Assembly: GCA_013112635.1 (NCBI GenBank)
Contig: JABFGF010000010.1
Location: 1-64,000, forward strand
Origin: Calditrichota bacterium
Lineage (GTDB): Bacteria; Calditrichota; Calditrichia; Calditrichales; J004
DNA: 64,000 bases
Reading direction: 5' to 3'
Each line of letters starts with the position of its first letter. Positions within the stretch are counted from its first letter, which is position 1. The position numbers were made by a program, and so were the translations under genes. The notes beneath the pieces were generated by a model, which was not told the origin of the DNA, made no database searches, and saw nothing but the letters and a program-made list of their open reading frames with translations. Of the stretch, positions 9,040 through 19,315 are shown piece after piece.

Positions 9040-12000
9040 CTAGAACCTGTCTATACGGTCTTCACGTTGAACAATTCCAAACTTAAGAATTTTTTCTCCA
9101 ACACCAGGAACTTCTATATGAGCTATATACATCCCAGAAGCAACTTTTAAATTTGCTTCATTCCTTAAATTCCAAGCAACGTTAGTATTTGTATCATTCT
9201 TCTCAATAGTTTTTATTAGCTGCCCAGCTAAATTAAAAATTCTAATTGTAGCTTGTTTATCAACATTTGTGAATTTGATTAATGGTGCGTCATAGCTAAC
9301 TTCGTATGAAGAATATCCGTAATATGGATTTGGAACAATACGTACTTTATCGAGGATACCTTTGCGATCAGAAGTTGATAATTCCGTAACTAATTCCGCA
9401 CTTTCAAACCTAAAAACGTCTAAATCTGTATTAGGATAATTCACCTCAATATCCAGTGTCATAATATTCGATTGTAATAACGAATCGGCTTTTGAAAAAA
9501 GCTTTACTGCCATATATGCTTCGTCTGTAAAAACACGGCTGTCACTTCTGGTTGGATTGTAAATATCTGTTGAATCATAATCCGATGTCATTATATATAG
9601 AATAGGTCCGGATGTTTCTGTATATAATGTTGCGCCACTTGGAGCCCAGGCACAAAGATTTAGTTTTCTGGGATTATCCGCATCACTCATATCATACGCC
9701 GAAACAAAAGTATCACCTTTCCGGCGATATCTTGAAAAATTACCTCTTAAAAACGCACCGAATTTTGAATTATCTGTTGTATCAAATACAACACGTACTG
9801 GAAAATACTCTTCTTTTCTAATCCAATCTGTTAAAGTAAACGGATTATCGACATGTTTAACCAAATCAACGCCATCGTCATATAGGGCTGAATCAGAAAA
9901 AGAAGACTCATTGGCTCCAATTAACCATGGTGCGGCAGACGTATCTACAGAGACTGCTCTTTCATCAACATCATAAACCCTAACCGACAAGCCATCAACA
10001 ATTGGAAATGACCATTCTGTGCCAGCCAACCCTTGAAAAGTCATACTATCAAGAAGAGTCACATCATTATCTTTATTCATTAACTTCCAATATTTTGCAT
10101 CGTCAAAGAAAGAAACTTCATACTCATCACCAGTTACTAAGCCACGATCAACTACATCAACACTTACAGACCCTTGGCTTTCACCAGAAGATTTGTTTGC
10201 TTGATCCGCATTAAACGGTGCAAAAACCGAAGTACCCGGTGTTGCCCTTATAAACCCGGAAATTCTATTTGAAGCAAATAACCCTCCAGGTAAAACAAGG
10301 TCATCTCCTGCTGCTGTATTATCATTCTCGAAAGCTAATGTTTTGTTTATTCCAAAAGGAACAACTGCAAAGTAATACTGCTTTGCATTAACTAAGGGTT
10401 CATTCAAATTAAATGCATCATTGGTTATTTTTAATCTTTGTATTGCAACACCTGCTTCTTCTAAATCGGCACTGCTCAAACTATTATCACCACTTTGTTT
10501 TTCCCATACTTTTATACGCTCACCATTGGAATCGTCAATATATAGATCCCCAACATCATTATCTAAATCAAAGCGTGCAATAATTTTAGCGTTTTCAACA
10601 CCGCTTACTTCATCTTGTGTAGACAAAGAGTTGAATTGGTAAATTTCAAAACCTTCAAAGTCAATTTCGCCAACCACATCTTGTATTCCGGAAAAATTAA
10701 AAGATTCTGAATAATCAATTATCAATTCTATTTCTTTGTCTCCAGTACGTACAGTTACATCCGGAACTGGAATGGGAGGGGCGGATAAAAAGTTATTATC
10801 ATATGATGCCTGTGCTAACTCATCAGTAGTTTTTAACTTATCAAGACTCTGAAGAGCGCTTCCAGATTGAGCCACTACATACGCCATAACAATATCTTGC
10901 CTATCACCAGCTTTCAATTGAAATGGTCCATTATTGACCATAAACCTTTTATCTGCAGGGTTAGTGTCTACCCAACCTGAACCAGTCACTGGATCTCCAC
11001 TAAAGAAAAATCCTTCATTGCTGCTAGCATCGCCACCAGCACCCCAATCCTGCGGGACAACAGGATCGCTGTTTGCATCAAGACCACCTAGTTGATAATT
11101 TCTGGCAATATCCTTATTAGTTGGTCCCGGTAATATATTACCACCGTTTTCATAATACATGAAAGATGTCAGGGGAAGATTCTTCATATCAAGTAATGTA
11201 TCAACACCGAGTAGTGGACCCCTGAAATTAAAAGCCGTATCACCTGGGGCATCAATAATTGCACCCTGAAAGAAATCAATACCAAATGCAGGCGGGTTGA
11301 GGCCATAATCACCATCATCCTGGAAATTATAAATATAACCCATGCTCAATGTTGTATCACAACCAATTAAATCATCAGTTGGAGTACCTAAATCGGGATC
11401 TGTCCATCCGGATATGATCATGTCATCGATATCATTACCCGAAACATTGACAACACTATAGCGAATAAAAACAACATCCCCTAAAGCGTCACTTCTTTGA
11501 AAAGCCCAAATTGATTGCCTTACTTCAATTCCCAATGCCTGAGTATTTAATACGTCTCTGCTCGAGGCAGGTACACCATCATTGTAAACACACCATAAAG
11601 TGCGATCACCGATAATATCAGGCTTATCGATATTTGGGTCATATGCCCCATCTCCATCCGCATCATAAAAATCTGCACCAATTGCAACAGCGTCGGCCCA
11701 TTTTATGTAGTTTTCACTACCTTGCGCATCTGAACCATTTACAGTATAAAAAACAAATTCCGCAGCATCAGGATTAGTTCCGGCATTGCCTGGTTGCAAT
11801 TCCTGAATCCTGGATGCAGGAGCCATCCAAGCTGTCCTTAAACTCCCATTTACATAACCAGACATTACCGGACCTCCGGAAAATATAAAAGATAAGTCTG
11901 TTCCATTGGGGTAAAAAGAATCTGCGTCATTCCCTGTTTGTCCATCATTGGTAACAGCAAGGTCAACCCTGTTAATATTCATGCGTGCTGTTTGACCTGT

Positions 12001-12108
12001 TAGTGTAACCTTTCCTAATTTTGACTTTTTACTATCATTAACATCTTTAGCAAAAAGTAAAGTAGAAAATATTACTAATAAAAATATAAAAAATTTAGTT
12101 TTTTTCAT
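9040..12108 (-). CDS. Large T9SS-exported protein, paralogue A
   Basis: 1022 residues: signal peptide (1-20), a long mixed beta domain with a DADGDG calcium-loop-like motif and IIGDRT, GDVVFIRYSVVN and ISGWTDPDLG blocks. The C-terminal FlgD-like/T9SS sorting module begins at VRIVPNPYYGYSSYE and continues through ATIRIFNLAGQLI and ASGMYIAHIEV. I do not recognise an enzymatic domain. It lies 14 bases downstream of the TonB receptor gene and 33 bases upstream of the PorV-family gene, so the three are likely co-transcribed. The position suggests a surface-exposed partner of the receptor, loosely analogous to SusD, but there is no SusD sequence similarity that I can see; this role is inference. 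AAGGA about ten bases upstream supports the start. A close paralogue is at the left window edge. Confidence 0.85.
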   Translation of the reverse strand: MKKTKFFIFLLVIFSTLLFAKDVNDSKKSKLGKVTLTGQTARMNINRVDLAVTNDGQTGNDADSFYPNGTDLSFIFSGGPVMSGYVNGSLRTAWMAPASRIQELQPGNAGTNPDAAEFVFYTVNGSDAQGSENYIKWADAVAIGADFYDADGDGAYDPNIDKPDIIGDRTLWCVYNDGVPASSRDVLNTQALGIEVRQSIWAFQRSDALGDVVFIRYSVVNVSGNDIDDMIISGWTDPDLGTPTDDLIGCDTTLSMGYIYNFQDDGDYGLNPPAFGIDFFQGAIIDAPGDTAFNFRGPLLGVDTLLDMKNLPLTSFMYYENGGNILPGPTNKDIARNYQLGGLDANSDPVVPQDWGAGGDASSNEGFFFSGDPVTGSGWVDTNPADKRFMVNNGPFQLKAGDRQDIVMAYVVAQSGSALQSLDKLKTTDELAQASYDNNFLSAPPIPVPDVTVRTGDKEIELIIDYSESFNFSGIQDVVGEIDFEGFEIYQFNSLSTQDEVSGVENAKIIARFDLDNDVGDLYIDDSNGERIKVWEKQSGDNSLSSADLEEAGVAIQRLKITNDAFNLNEPLVNAKQYYFAVVPFGINKTLAFENDNTAAGDDLVLPGGLFASNRISGFIRATPGTSVFAPFNADQANKSSGESQGSVSVDVVDRGLVTGDEYEVSFFDDAKYWKLMNKDNDVTLLDSMTFQGLAGTEWSFPIVDGLSVRVYDVDERAVSVDTSAAPWLIGANESSFSDSALYDDGVDLVKHVDNPFTLTDWIRKEEYFPVRVVFDTTDNSKFGAFLRGNFSRYRRKGDTFVSAYDMSDADNPRKLNLCAWAPSGATLYTETSGPILYIMTSDYDSTDIYNPTRSDSRVFTDEAYMAVKLFSKADSLLQSNIMTLDIEVNYPNTDLDVFRFESAELVTELSTSDRKGILDKVRIVPNPYYGYSSYEVSYDAPLIKFTNVDKQATIRIFNLAGQLIKTIEKNDTNTNVAWNLRNEANLKVASGMYIAHIEVPGVGEKILKFGIVQREDRIDRF

Positions 12109-12122
12109 GATTTTTTTTCCTT

Positions 12123-14960
12123 TTAAAACCTAATTTTCAGTCCAAGGCGTACAATACGTGGAACTCCATAATTTTGAGGATCTTTTTCAAGTGCTTTATA
12201 ATCTTCAATATAAGGTTCTCCTGAAGCACGAACTCTTTGTATACCTTCTGAAGTACTAAGAAAAGCAGAATCATCTGGTTTTCCTGTTGACTGGTACACA
12301 AATGTAAAGTTTTCGCGATTAAACAGGTTTTGAACCCATAAATAAGGTACAATCTGCATTTTCCCAACAGTGATTAATTTGTCAATTTTTAAATCTACAC
12401 GAAATGTCCCTTCTGAATATGTACTATTAATGAACTGAGAAACATCACCCTGTTGCGTCTGATCAATAGTAACATCAACATACTCTAGTGGCGTATAAGG
12501 TCTTCCGCTATTATAAGTAATTAAAAAATTTGCTCCGGTATTTTGAAACAAATGTTGCCCAAATAGCATAGGTCCTTCTTTATCACCCGCACGAACATCG
12601 ATATTTGCAGTAAGAGTATGGCGTTGATCAAAGTCCAGAGGGGCAATCTGTTTTGGTACTTCACCATTTGCATTACGAAACGCCGCAGTATAAGAACTGG
12701 TTTGACTTGAACCTGTTCCTTCAGAAACTGCCAGTGTATAATCAAGTTTTGCAGAAATCGGTCCGATTCTACGTAAGTTAAAACTTGCAGCCAAACCTTT
12801 TACAGTACCAAAATCTGTATTTGCTGCAGTTAGATAATTAAGAGTATCTAGCCCAAAAGAGGTTTGTTGTTGGACTATATTTAAAAGCCCACGAATATTT
12901 TTATAGTAAGCTGTCAAATCAAGAGAAGCAAAATCAGCAATCTGTTGCTTAAATCCAAACTCATATTGTGTGGTATTTTCAGCTTCTGTATGACCATTGT
13001 AAACAATAAGAAGGTCTTCTCCATTCTCAAGATCATTCATGCTTAACCAGGAGTCATAAGTTCTAAAAAAATCACCTCTTTGTTTAAATATGCCATACTG
13101 AGCATGAAATACGGTTTTTTCTGTTACAGGAAAAGCAAAACCAATTCTTGGGCTTATATAGTTTTCCACAGGAATTTTCTCAAGATCTGCTAATTCCAAG
13201 CGGTTTGGGTTGGCACCAAAACCGTAAATATCATCTTTCTTTCTAAACCTGTAACCATCTGCATCAAAATAATCCCACCGGAAACCAAGATTTAAGATAA
13301 AATCCTCAAACTCGACCTTGTCCTGGAAGTATGCTGCCAATTGAATAGGATTACGTGCTCCAAATTCAGTGTAAGTTTGCCCTGAAATATTTCTTTCCTG
13401 ATTACTTTCAAGTTCTTCACCAAACAAATCATAACCATAGTAAAATGGTTGAAGATTGAAATACCTTTCTTCTTCAGTAAAATCATCCTGGCCAATTGCT
13501 AAACCACGTGGTGAAAAAGTATAATAACGCAGTGTGTTTAAGTCGTAGTTAAAACCTATTTCAACCAGGTTGTTGTCAAATTGTTTTGTAAAGTTTAAAT
13601 CGAAGCCGTAAGTATCAAGTTGATATTTTGTATATCTGTTATTTACAGCTCCTTCAGCGTTAAAAACACCCACATCATCTTGCCTGATTATTTCACCCGG
13701 TGTATCAATTGCTGAGTTTATTGTTGGATCTCCATACCCATAAAAATTATCTCCCCAAACACCGTCGCCTCTTTCATAGTTATTTCGGCGATATCTAATA
13801 ATAGCGTCCCCAAATGCAGTATTATCAAAGGTATAAGACAATTTCAACGAGGCTCCTAAATCAACTTCATCTACTCGAGGGTTATGGGCAGAATTGTTTT
13901 TATAATAGTTAGCAACAGGAATACGTGATTCCCGAAAAGAACCGTTGCTACTTAATATTGCACTAAGATTACCCCAGTGCCCATCAATTTTACCGGTATA
14001 ACGTAAAACCTGGCTTTCATTATCAGGGAGAAGTGAAGAATTTATCCCTGCAGATGGTATTTTGAGATTAATTGCACTCGGATCATCATCTTTTGTATCC
14101 AAGAGTTCCACAGATCCAAAAAAACCATAAGTTTTTGAGCCTGGGAATAAGGGTCCGCCTAAATATGCAGAGACTGATGTGTAATCAAAGTCATCAAACA
14201 GAGAAGAATTTAAACCTTCAATACCTCCAAAATATTTTTTTTCACCACTTTTAGTAACAATATTAACAATTCCAGCCTGTGCGTTTCCATATTTAGCACT
14301 AAAGCCACCAAGTTGTGATGATACTTGTTCAATCGCTACATCTGGAAGAGTGCCTTGTGCACCATTTCCACCGCCACCGAGAATATTATTAATAGGGATA
14401 CCATCTACAATAACTAGTGTTTCATTTGCACGCCCACCTCGCACATTTAACGCAGCATTATCTGTTTCACCACCACTACCATCAGCAGAAACAACACCAG
14501 CATTAACTGCTACTGCTTGGTTCACACCTTTTATTGGCATGTTTTCAATCTGTTCAGAATCCAAAACCCGAACTGTATTTGTTGCAGAAACTTCAAAGAA
14601 AGGTCTCTCAGCAACAACAATTATTTGTTCATCCAATTCTAAAGTTGCTTCTGTCAATTCAGCATTTAGCCTTTTTGTGATATCAGGAACGATCCTAATA
14701 TTTTCAACTTTAATATCTTGATAACCAACATATATAAATTTTACTGTGTATGTCTTAGCCGGGATATGTAAGATTGTATAAAACCCATCAACATCTGTTG
14801 ATGCACCCAATAATGTCCCTTCAATGAGTACATTCACCCCAGGTAGTGGATCTCCTGTTGCTTTATCCTGAACAATCCCACTCAACTTGCCAGTAGTACC
14901 AGCAAGAGCAAATATTGCCAAAAAGAAAATAAGCAATATTACTTGCAATAGTTTAAACAT
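12123..14960 (-). CDS. TonB-dependent outer-membrane receptor
   Basis: 945 residues. Signal peptide (1-20), then an N-terminal carboxypeptidase-regulatory-like beta domain (GKLSGIVQDKATGDPLPGVNVLIEG, about 24-110), a plug domain (about 130-235, with ALNVRGGRANETLVIVDG and GNAQAGIVNIVTKSG), and a C-terminal 22-strand-type barrel ending in RLGLKIRF with the usual terminal Phe. Such proteins take up siderophores, vitamins or oligomers using TonB energy; the substrate cannot be told. Overlapping a peptidase-regulatory domain with a plug is typical of SusC-like and CirA-like receptors in the FCB group. AAGGAGG precedes the ATG. It begins the receptor/T9SS partner/PorV-like operon. Confidence 0.93.
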   Translation of the reverse strand: MFKLLQVILLIFFLAIFALAGTTGKLSGIVQDKATGDPLPGVNVLIEGTLLGASTDVDGFYTILHIPAKTYTVKFIYVGYQDIKVENIRIVPDITKRLNAELTEATLELDEQIIVVAERPFFEVSATNTVRVLDSEQIENMPIKGVNQAVAVNAGVVSADGSGGETDNAALNVRGGRANETLVIVDGIPINNILGGGGNGAQGTLPDVAIEQVSSQLGGFSAKYGNAQAGIVNIVTKSGEKKYFGGIEGLNSSLFDDFDYTSVSAYLGGPLFPGSKTYGFFGSVELLDTKDDDPSAINLKIPSAGINSSLLPDNESQVLRYTGKIDGHWGNLSAILSSNGSFRESRIPVANYYKNNSAHNPRVDEVDLGASLKLSYTFDNTAFGDAIIRYRRNNYERGDGVWGDNFYGYGDPTINSAIDTPGEIIRQDDVGVFNAEGAVNNRYTKYQLDTYGFDLNFTKQFDNNLVEIGFNYDLNTLRYYTFSPRGLAIGQDDFTEEERYFNLQPFYYGYDLFGEELESNQERNISGQTYTEFGARNPIQLAAYFQDKVEFEDFILNLGFRWDYFDADGYRFRKKDDIYGFGANPNRLELADLEKIPVENYISPRIGFAFPVTEKTVFHAQYGIFKQRGDFFRTYDSWLSMNDLENGEDLLIVYNGHTEAENTTQYEFGFKQQIADFASLDLTAYYKNIRGLLNIVQQQTSFGLDTLNYLTAANTDFGTVKGLAASFNLRRIGPISAKLDYTLAVSEGTGSSQTSSYTAAFRNANGEVPKQIAPLDFDQRHTLTANIDVRAGDKEGPMLFGQHLFQNTGANFLITYNSGRPYTPLEYVDVTIDQTQQGDVSQFINSTYSEGTFRVDLKIDKLITVGKMQIVPYLWVQNLFNRENFTFVYQSTGKPDDSAFLSTSEGIQRVRASGEPYIEDYKALEKDPQNYGVPRIVRLGLKIRF

Positions 14961-15076
14961 TAAATCCTCCTTAAGCCTTTACCGTGAATTAAGTCCATAT
15001 ATATTTAAATTTTTAACATCCCCCATGACTTCACAACAAATGAACTTATAAATCGATTAGTAGCTTACAAAATTAA

Positions 15077-15108
15077 AACCTGTATGAAGGACCTCCTTCA
15101 TACAGGTT
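15077..15108 (-). terminator. Intrinsic terminator of BNR-repeat gene
   Basis: A perfect 14-base-pair stem (AACCTGTATGAAGG with CCTTCATACAGGTT), four-base loop, followed on the minus strand by TTTTAATTTT. It lies about 25 bases after the stop of the gene at 15132 and separates it from the TonB receptor operon. Confidence 0.85.
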
Positions 15109-15131
15109 ATGTAAAAAACCATACTATGAAA

Positions 15132-16844
15132 CTATTTCATTAGAACCATCTTTTTAGTAGATGTTAAATCACCAGCCGTTAAAGTATAATAATAAACACC
15201 AGAGGCAAAGCCATTTGCATTAAATGTAACTTTATTGAGACCATTTTTCATCTTTTGGTTATTCAATAAAACGGCAACTTTTTGACCGACAGTATTAAAT
15301 ACTTCTAAAGTAACCTCTTGAGCTGCCTTTAAAGTAAAATTAATTTCAGTGGTTGGATTAAATGGATTTGGAAAGTTTTGTTTTAGGTCAAAACCTTGTG
15401 CAACAAATTCACCATCTCCAATACCAGTTACAAAATCAACTTCTATCCGCTCATAAACCCAATCACCCATAGCTGCACTACCTTCGCCAAAAAGGCTAAC
15501 ACCTGGGCTGTTATCAACATAGTATAACAAGTCAACATACATTTTATCATCAACCATAACAATGCTTCTTGTCAGGTTAGGGAAAGTTTCAGAAGTCCCT
15601 GTTGTTCCCGCAAGATATTTCGGTGCTGAAAAAGTTGCACCACCATCAGTTGAAGTAGCGATCCAAATATCTGTTGAGAAAATACCAGAAGTAGAGTCAC
15701 CAGGGAAATCCTTAGCAAAAATCAAATTTCCACTTTCATCTGTTTCAGGTTTTTGCCAAACAACTGCAACATAATCACCATTTGTAGCAATTGAAGGATA
15801 TGCATTACCAATTCCGTTTCCAGGATATGGGCCTGTTGCTAAGGCCGAAAATGATGTATCTCTTCCAAGACCACCGTCAACTTCCACAATTGCTTTATCT
15901 CTGTCATTCCAATATAGAACTGGAACGATAACTGCCGTATCTGCACCAACAGCAGCCTGGCCATAACCATTGTAAACTGCATGGAAAGTACCTTGTGCAT
16001 CAAAAACAGAACCATACTGTCCAAAGTTAGAGACAAAATACTGGGTTCCATTATTCCAAAGCTCATCAATTACTTGTGTATAAGTCCATGTAGCACCACC
16101 ATCGTTACTCTCGGCAATCCATGCACCCTCGCCATCTGAAGATCCTTCAGTTGCAAATGAAGACATAAAATGGTTTGCATCTGTTGGATCAATTAATACT
16201 TCCTGTTCAGAATTACTTGGTGCTTGAGCCGTATCAGGAACTACTGGAAAAGTAGACCCAGACCATGTAGAGCCATGATCCGTACTGATATAAAGAGTAT
16301 CACTACCGGCAGCAATTACAATTACATCGCCAACCCTGTCTATACATGGGAAAACACGTCCGTCACCAAAAGCGGTTTCAGTAAAAGAGTAGAATGCTTC
16401 ACCTGCATCGGCAAAATAAGAAGTTCCTCCACCATGAGTTACAGCCAACGCTTCATCATTTTTACCATTTACAACTCTACCCCAGCCTGTACTGCGGTCT
16501 TCTGTAAGTGATTGGTTTCCAAAGAAACTTTCGCTTGATAGATCGAAAAAATCATATGTAACAAAACGATCGCCACCTGCTACTTGTCTGTTCATATAAA
16601 CCATATGAATACCAGTTGCAGAAGTTGCCATCATACGGCTCAAAACAGAATTTGTACCATAATCGTAAACTGTAGAGCCTAAAACATGACCAGCAGCTGT
16701 TTTATGAAAACTGCTAGCAATTACTTCTGATGTGATAGCATCTTGAGTACTATCAATTCTCTTTGCTTTCTTTTCAATAGTTGAGCCTGCGAAGAGAGAT
16801 GCACTAAATAATAATAAAAATAGAACTGTAAATAACTTACTCAT
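15132..16844 (-). CDS. BNR/Asp-box repeat protein with T9SS sorting domain
   Basis: 570 residues. Signal peptide (MSKLFTVLFLLLFSASLFA) and a beta-propeller-like region with at least three Asp-box motifs: ISTDHGSTW, SNDGGATW and STDGGATF. The C-terminal sorting domain starts at QNFPNPFNPTTEINF and ends TKKMVLMK. Asp-box propellers occur in sialidases and in non-catalytic surface proteins; no sialidase FRIP arginine motif is evident, so I do not call an enzyme. It is expected on the cell surface or in the medium through T9SS. GGAGG five bases upstream supports the ATG. It is monocistronic, with its own promoter (17014-17042) and terminator (15077-15108). Confidence 0.9.
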   Translation of the reverse strand: MSKLFTVLFLLLFSASLFAGSTIEKKAKRIDSTQDAITSEVIASSFHKTAAGHVLGSTVYDYGTNSVLSRMMATSATGIHMVYMNRQVAGGDRFVTYDFFDLSSESFFGNQSLTEDRSTGWGRVVNGKNDEALAVTHGGGTSYFADAGEAFYSFTETAFGDGRVFPCIDRVGDVIVIAAGSDTLYISTDHGSTWSGSTFPVVPDTAQAPSNSEQEVLIDPTDANHFMSSFATEGSSDGEGAWIAESNDGGATWTYTQVIDELWNNGTQYFVSNFGQYGSVFDAQGTFHAVYNGYGQAAVGADTAVIVPVLYWNDRDKAIVEVDGGLGRDTSFSALATGPYPGNGIGNAYPSIATNGDYVAVVWQKPETDESGNLIFAKDFPGDSTSGIFSTDIWIATSTDGGATFSAPKYLAGTTGTSETFPNLTRSIVMVDDKMYVDLLYYVDNSPGVSLFGEGSAAMGDWVYERIEVDFVTGIGDGEFVAQGFDLKQNFPNPFNPTTEINFTLKAAQEVTLEVFNTVGQKVAVLLNNQKMKNGLNKVTFNANGFASGVYYYTLTAGDLTSTKKMVLMK

Positions 16845-17013
16845 GTTACCTCCATAATAGAGAGTGAATGAATGAAATATTTATTAATTATAAAAAAGCA
16901 ATACTAACTAAAGAATGCAATACCTCCTTTACTTAATTAAAGTTCTTTGATAATAATTTAGTTAATTGTAAATTTGAAACATAATTAAAAGGTGCTTCCC
17001 GGGCTCGAGACTT

Positions 17014-17042
17014 AACATAATACATTCAAAAAAACCTGTCAA
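17014..17042 (-). promoter_or_regulatory. Sigma70-type promoter upstream of BNR-repeat gene
   Basis: On the minus strand TTGACA (17042-17037), a 17-base spacer and TATGTT (17019-17014). Transcription would start near 17007, giving a leader of about 160 bases before the ATG at 16844. It is unlike the TTTG/TAnnTTTG promoters of Bacteroidota. Confidence 0.6.
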
Positions 17043-17131
17043 GTGTTTTTATTAAACCTTTTGTTATTAAGAATAAATGGTTGTTTTGCTTATTTAAGCC
17101 GTTTTAAGTGCAAAAATTTCCAACAATACCG

Positions 17132-19312
17132 CTAACGCAACAAAACAAAGCGTTTGTAAATTGTCTTACTTTTACTGCGAAAACTTATAAAATACATCCC
17201 GCTTCCTACAGCTCTGCCAAATGTATTTTTACCATCCCAAGTAACAATATTGGAAATAGCTTTTTGGCTGTGAACCAATTGCCCAATCGTATTATAAACA
17301 TCAACAGAAATACCAGCGGGGTTACCATCGAAACGGATTTTTAAAAGATTCGATCCTTTTGCACGAAAAGGATTGGGGCCAATGGTTACATTTTGGATTT
17401 TCTCGCTTTCTTTGTATGGAGTTGCTAATTCGATACGAATCATCCAAATTCCAGTAAGGTTGGTATTACCTCCATCGATACTAAACTCATCCAGTTTACT
17501 GTAAGAAAAAGAATTTGATAATTTTAGATATGAACGGCCACGGTGTTTTGAACCGGTCACAGTTTCATATCCCATTGATCCATCATCTAAATACTCTAAG
17601 CCTACATTTATTAAATCTCCACTGTCACGAAAATATTGAAAATCTTCCAAATCTAAACGTGTCCATCCCATATTCACTACATTTTTTTGAAGTATCGTTT
17701 GAGATGAAGGATTTGAACCTGAAGATAATGAATTGTTAAAGAGATGGAATTTTATATCCCCATTGCCATTGCCATTATAAAATTCAATGGATTTCAAAAG
17801 TGTTATATCATCATCAGTTACAAATTGGATCGCATTTCTGTTTCCGGATGAGGTTAGCAGAAAGGTTGGCTTGTCACTTCCATATTGAAGCGTTTTTATA
17901 TTATACTTTTGTTTTGCTTCCGCCTGCACCTGTAGATTTTGTTCTTCAGATGTATTATTAAACAAATATAAAACCAATGTGTGATAAGATTTTCCAAAGT
18001 TTACAAAGTTTGGGTTTTGAGAAAAAAGATCAATATGAACCTCTGGATCACTAAATCCCACTTTATTATATAGTAGACTTTGTGAAGATACACCGATTAC
18101 TGATAAACTAAGAGAATCCCCATTTGTAAATTCTACTGTCCTAAAGGAATATGGGGCAAGTACAGTATCTTTCTGGAAGGAGTATTTTATTGCACGGTCC
18201 GTAGGCCTAGAAATGATATACTGAAGAGCCGACCAATCAAACGAAAATTCAGGTGTTAAAACAGGATCATTAACCGTAACGGTTTTAAAAAAGTCTCTGC
18301 TTACATCATCGATATTCTCAGTAAGACCCAGATTGTTAAACGCAGCATTTACGCCTGCAATATCTACCTGAGTACTTTTAGCAATTTCTGAGATCAAAGA
18401 AAGGCCATATTTTTCATAAAGAAAATAAGTCCACAATGCAACACGTGAATAATGTGGTATAGAATTTTCATTATCCCAGGATGAAAGTTGCAAATGAGTA
18501 TTTTTTAAGTAGCGTTCCGGAGAGCGTAAACCGTAACCACACAAAAAAGATGAAATTTCCGACAGCCCTTCATTTACCCATATTTTTTCATTAGGGTCAT
18601 TCCCATAATGTAACAAATGCTGAAACTCGTGAGAAACAGTGCCAAGGACACTTTCAGTATGATAACCAACACTTCCATTTTGCTCACGGTAAATTCCCGG
18701 ATACGTATCTATATATAAAATATCCGCTTTATTAGAGCCCAGTTCATTTAATTGGTCATTTTTATTAAAGAAACCACCAATAAACTCACCTTGCCCTTCC
18801 CAGCCATCTTTTATATCAGTTAAAAGGAAATCTACTTTTCCATTGTTATCAAAATCCGGGGGTGATCCAAAAATATCAACATCAATTTCATAAATACCTT
18901 TATTTGGATCAATACTACCTGTTGGTGTGGAATTAATTAATCCATTAAAAATATCATCAATTACATTATCGGTTACATGATTATTGTTCAATTCAGCTTT
19001 TTCAACCCACACATTTATTAATGAATTTGTTTTTTTTAGCACAAAAAGTTTTGTATCAAATTTTGGGCTATTGGGGTTTGTAAGATTCAGAACAATAAAG
19101 TTTTTTTCATCACCAATATCGTTAGCTGTTTTTTGCAACAGGTTAAGGTTTTGGTATATGTGTAAATCAGAAGGTCCAAGTTCTTGAAAATATTTTGCTA
19201 CATATTCCCTGGAAGGTGTTAAGGGAGTACCTGAAATCCTCGGCTCGAAAAAAAAAGGAGTCTGGGCGGATGCTGTTATTACACTAAAAAGAATTAAAAG
19301 TATTTTGTGCAT
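17132..19312 (-). CDS. HEFQH-type zinc metallopeptidase with T9SS sorting domain
   Basis: 726 residues. Signal peptide (1-16), then a metallopeptidase domain with HEFQH (228-232) and a glutamate in WVNEGLSE (Glu248), the gluzincin pattern seen in hyicolysin-like (M30) and related peptidases. A DFDNNGKVD calcium-loop-like motif is at 153-161. A discoidin/beta-sandwich-like segment follows, then a sorting domain with TIGPNPFRAKGSNLL, VDVYNTIGQLV and a terminal YKRFVLLR. All zinc-site residues are intact, so it is probably an active secreted protease. It starts four bases after the PilZ gene stop, so the two are likely co-transcribed. Family assignment beyond gluzincin is tentative. Confidence 0.85.
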   Translation of the reverse strand: MHKILLILFSVITASAQTPFFFEPRISGTPLTPSREYVAKYFQELGPSDLHIYQNLNLLQKTANDIGDEKNFIVLNLTNPNSPKFDTKLFVLKKTNSLINVWVEKAELNNNHVTDNVIDDIFNGLINSTPTGSIDPNKGIYEIDVDIFGSPPDFDNNGKVDFLLTDIKDGWEGQGEFIGGFFNKNDQLNELGSNKADILYIDTYPGIYREQNGSVGYHTESVLGTVSHEFQHLLHYGNDPNEKIWVNEGLSEISSFLCGYGLRSPERYLKNTHLQLSSWDNENSIPHYSRVALWTYFLYEKYGLSLISEIAKSTQVDIAGVNAAFNNLGLTENIDDVSRDFFKTVTVNDPVLTPEFSFDWSALQYIISRPTDRAIKYSFQKDTVLAPYSFRTVEFTNGDSLSLSVIGVSSQSLLYNKVGFSDPEVHIDLFSQNPNFVNFGKSYHTLVLYLFNNTSEEQNLQVQAEAKQKYNIKTLQYGSDKPTFLLTSSGNRNAIQFVTDDDITLLKSIEFYNGNGNGDIKFHLFNNSLSSGSNPSSQTILQKNVVNMGWTRLDLEDFQYFRDSGDLINVGLEYLDDGSMGYETVTGSKHRGRSYLKLSNSFSYSKLDEFSIDGGNTNLTGIWMIRIELATPYKESEKIQNVTIGPNPFRAKGSNLLKIRFDGNPAGISVDVYNTIGQLVHSQKAISNIVTWDGKNTFGRAVGSGMYFISFRSKSKTIYKRFVLLR

Positions 19313-19315
19313 TCG

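Noticed and set aside
1-12108. Paralogues A and B as copies of a mobile element
   Set aside because: Neither has terminal repeats or a transposase; they look like duplicated cargo genes with their own ribosome sites.
14350-14721. Plus-strand 123-codon open frame
   Set aside because: It is antisense to the plug domain of the TonB receptor, which has clear family motifs. No signal, domain or ribosome site supports it.
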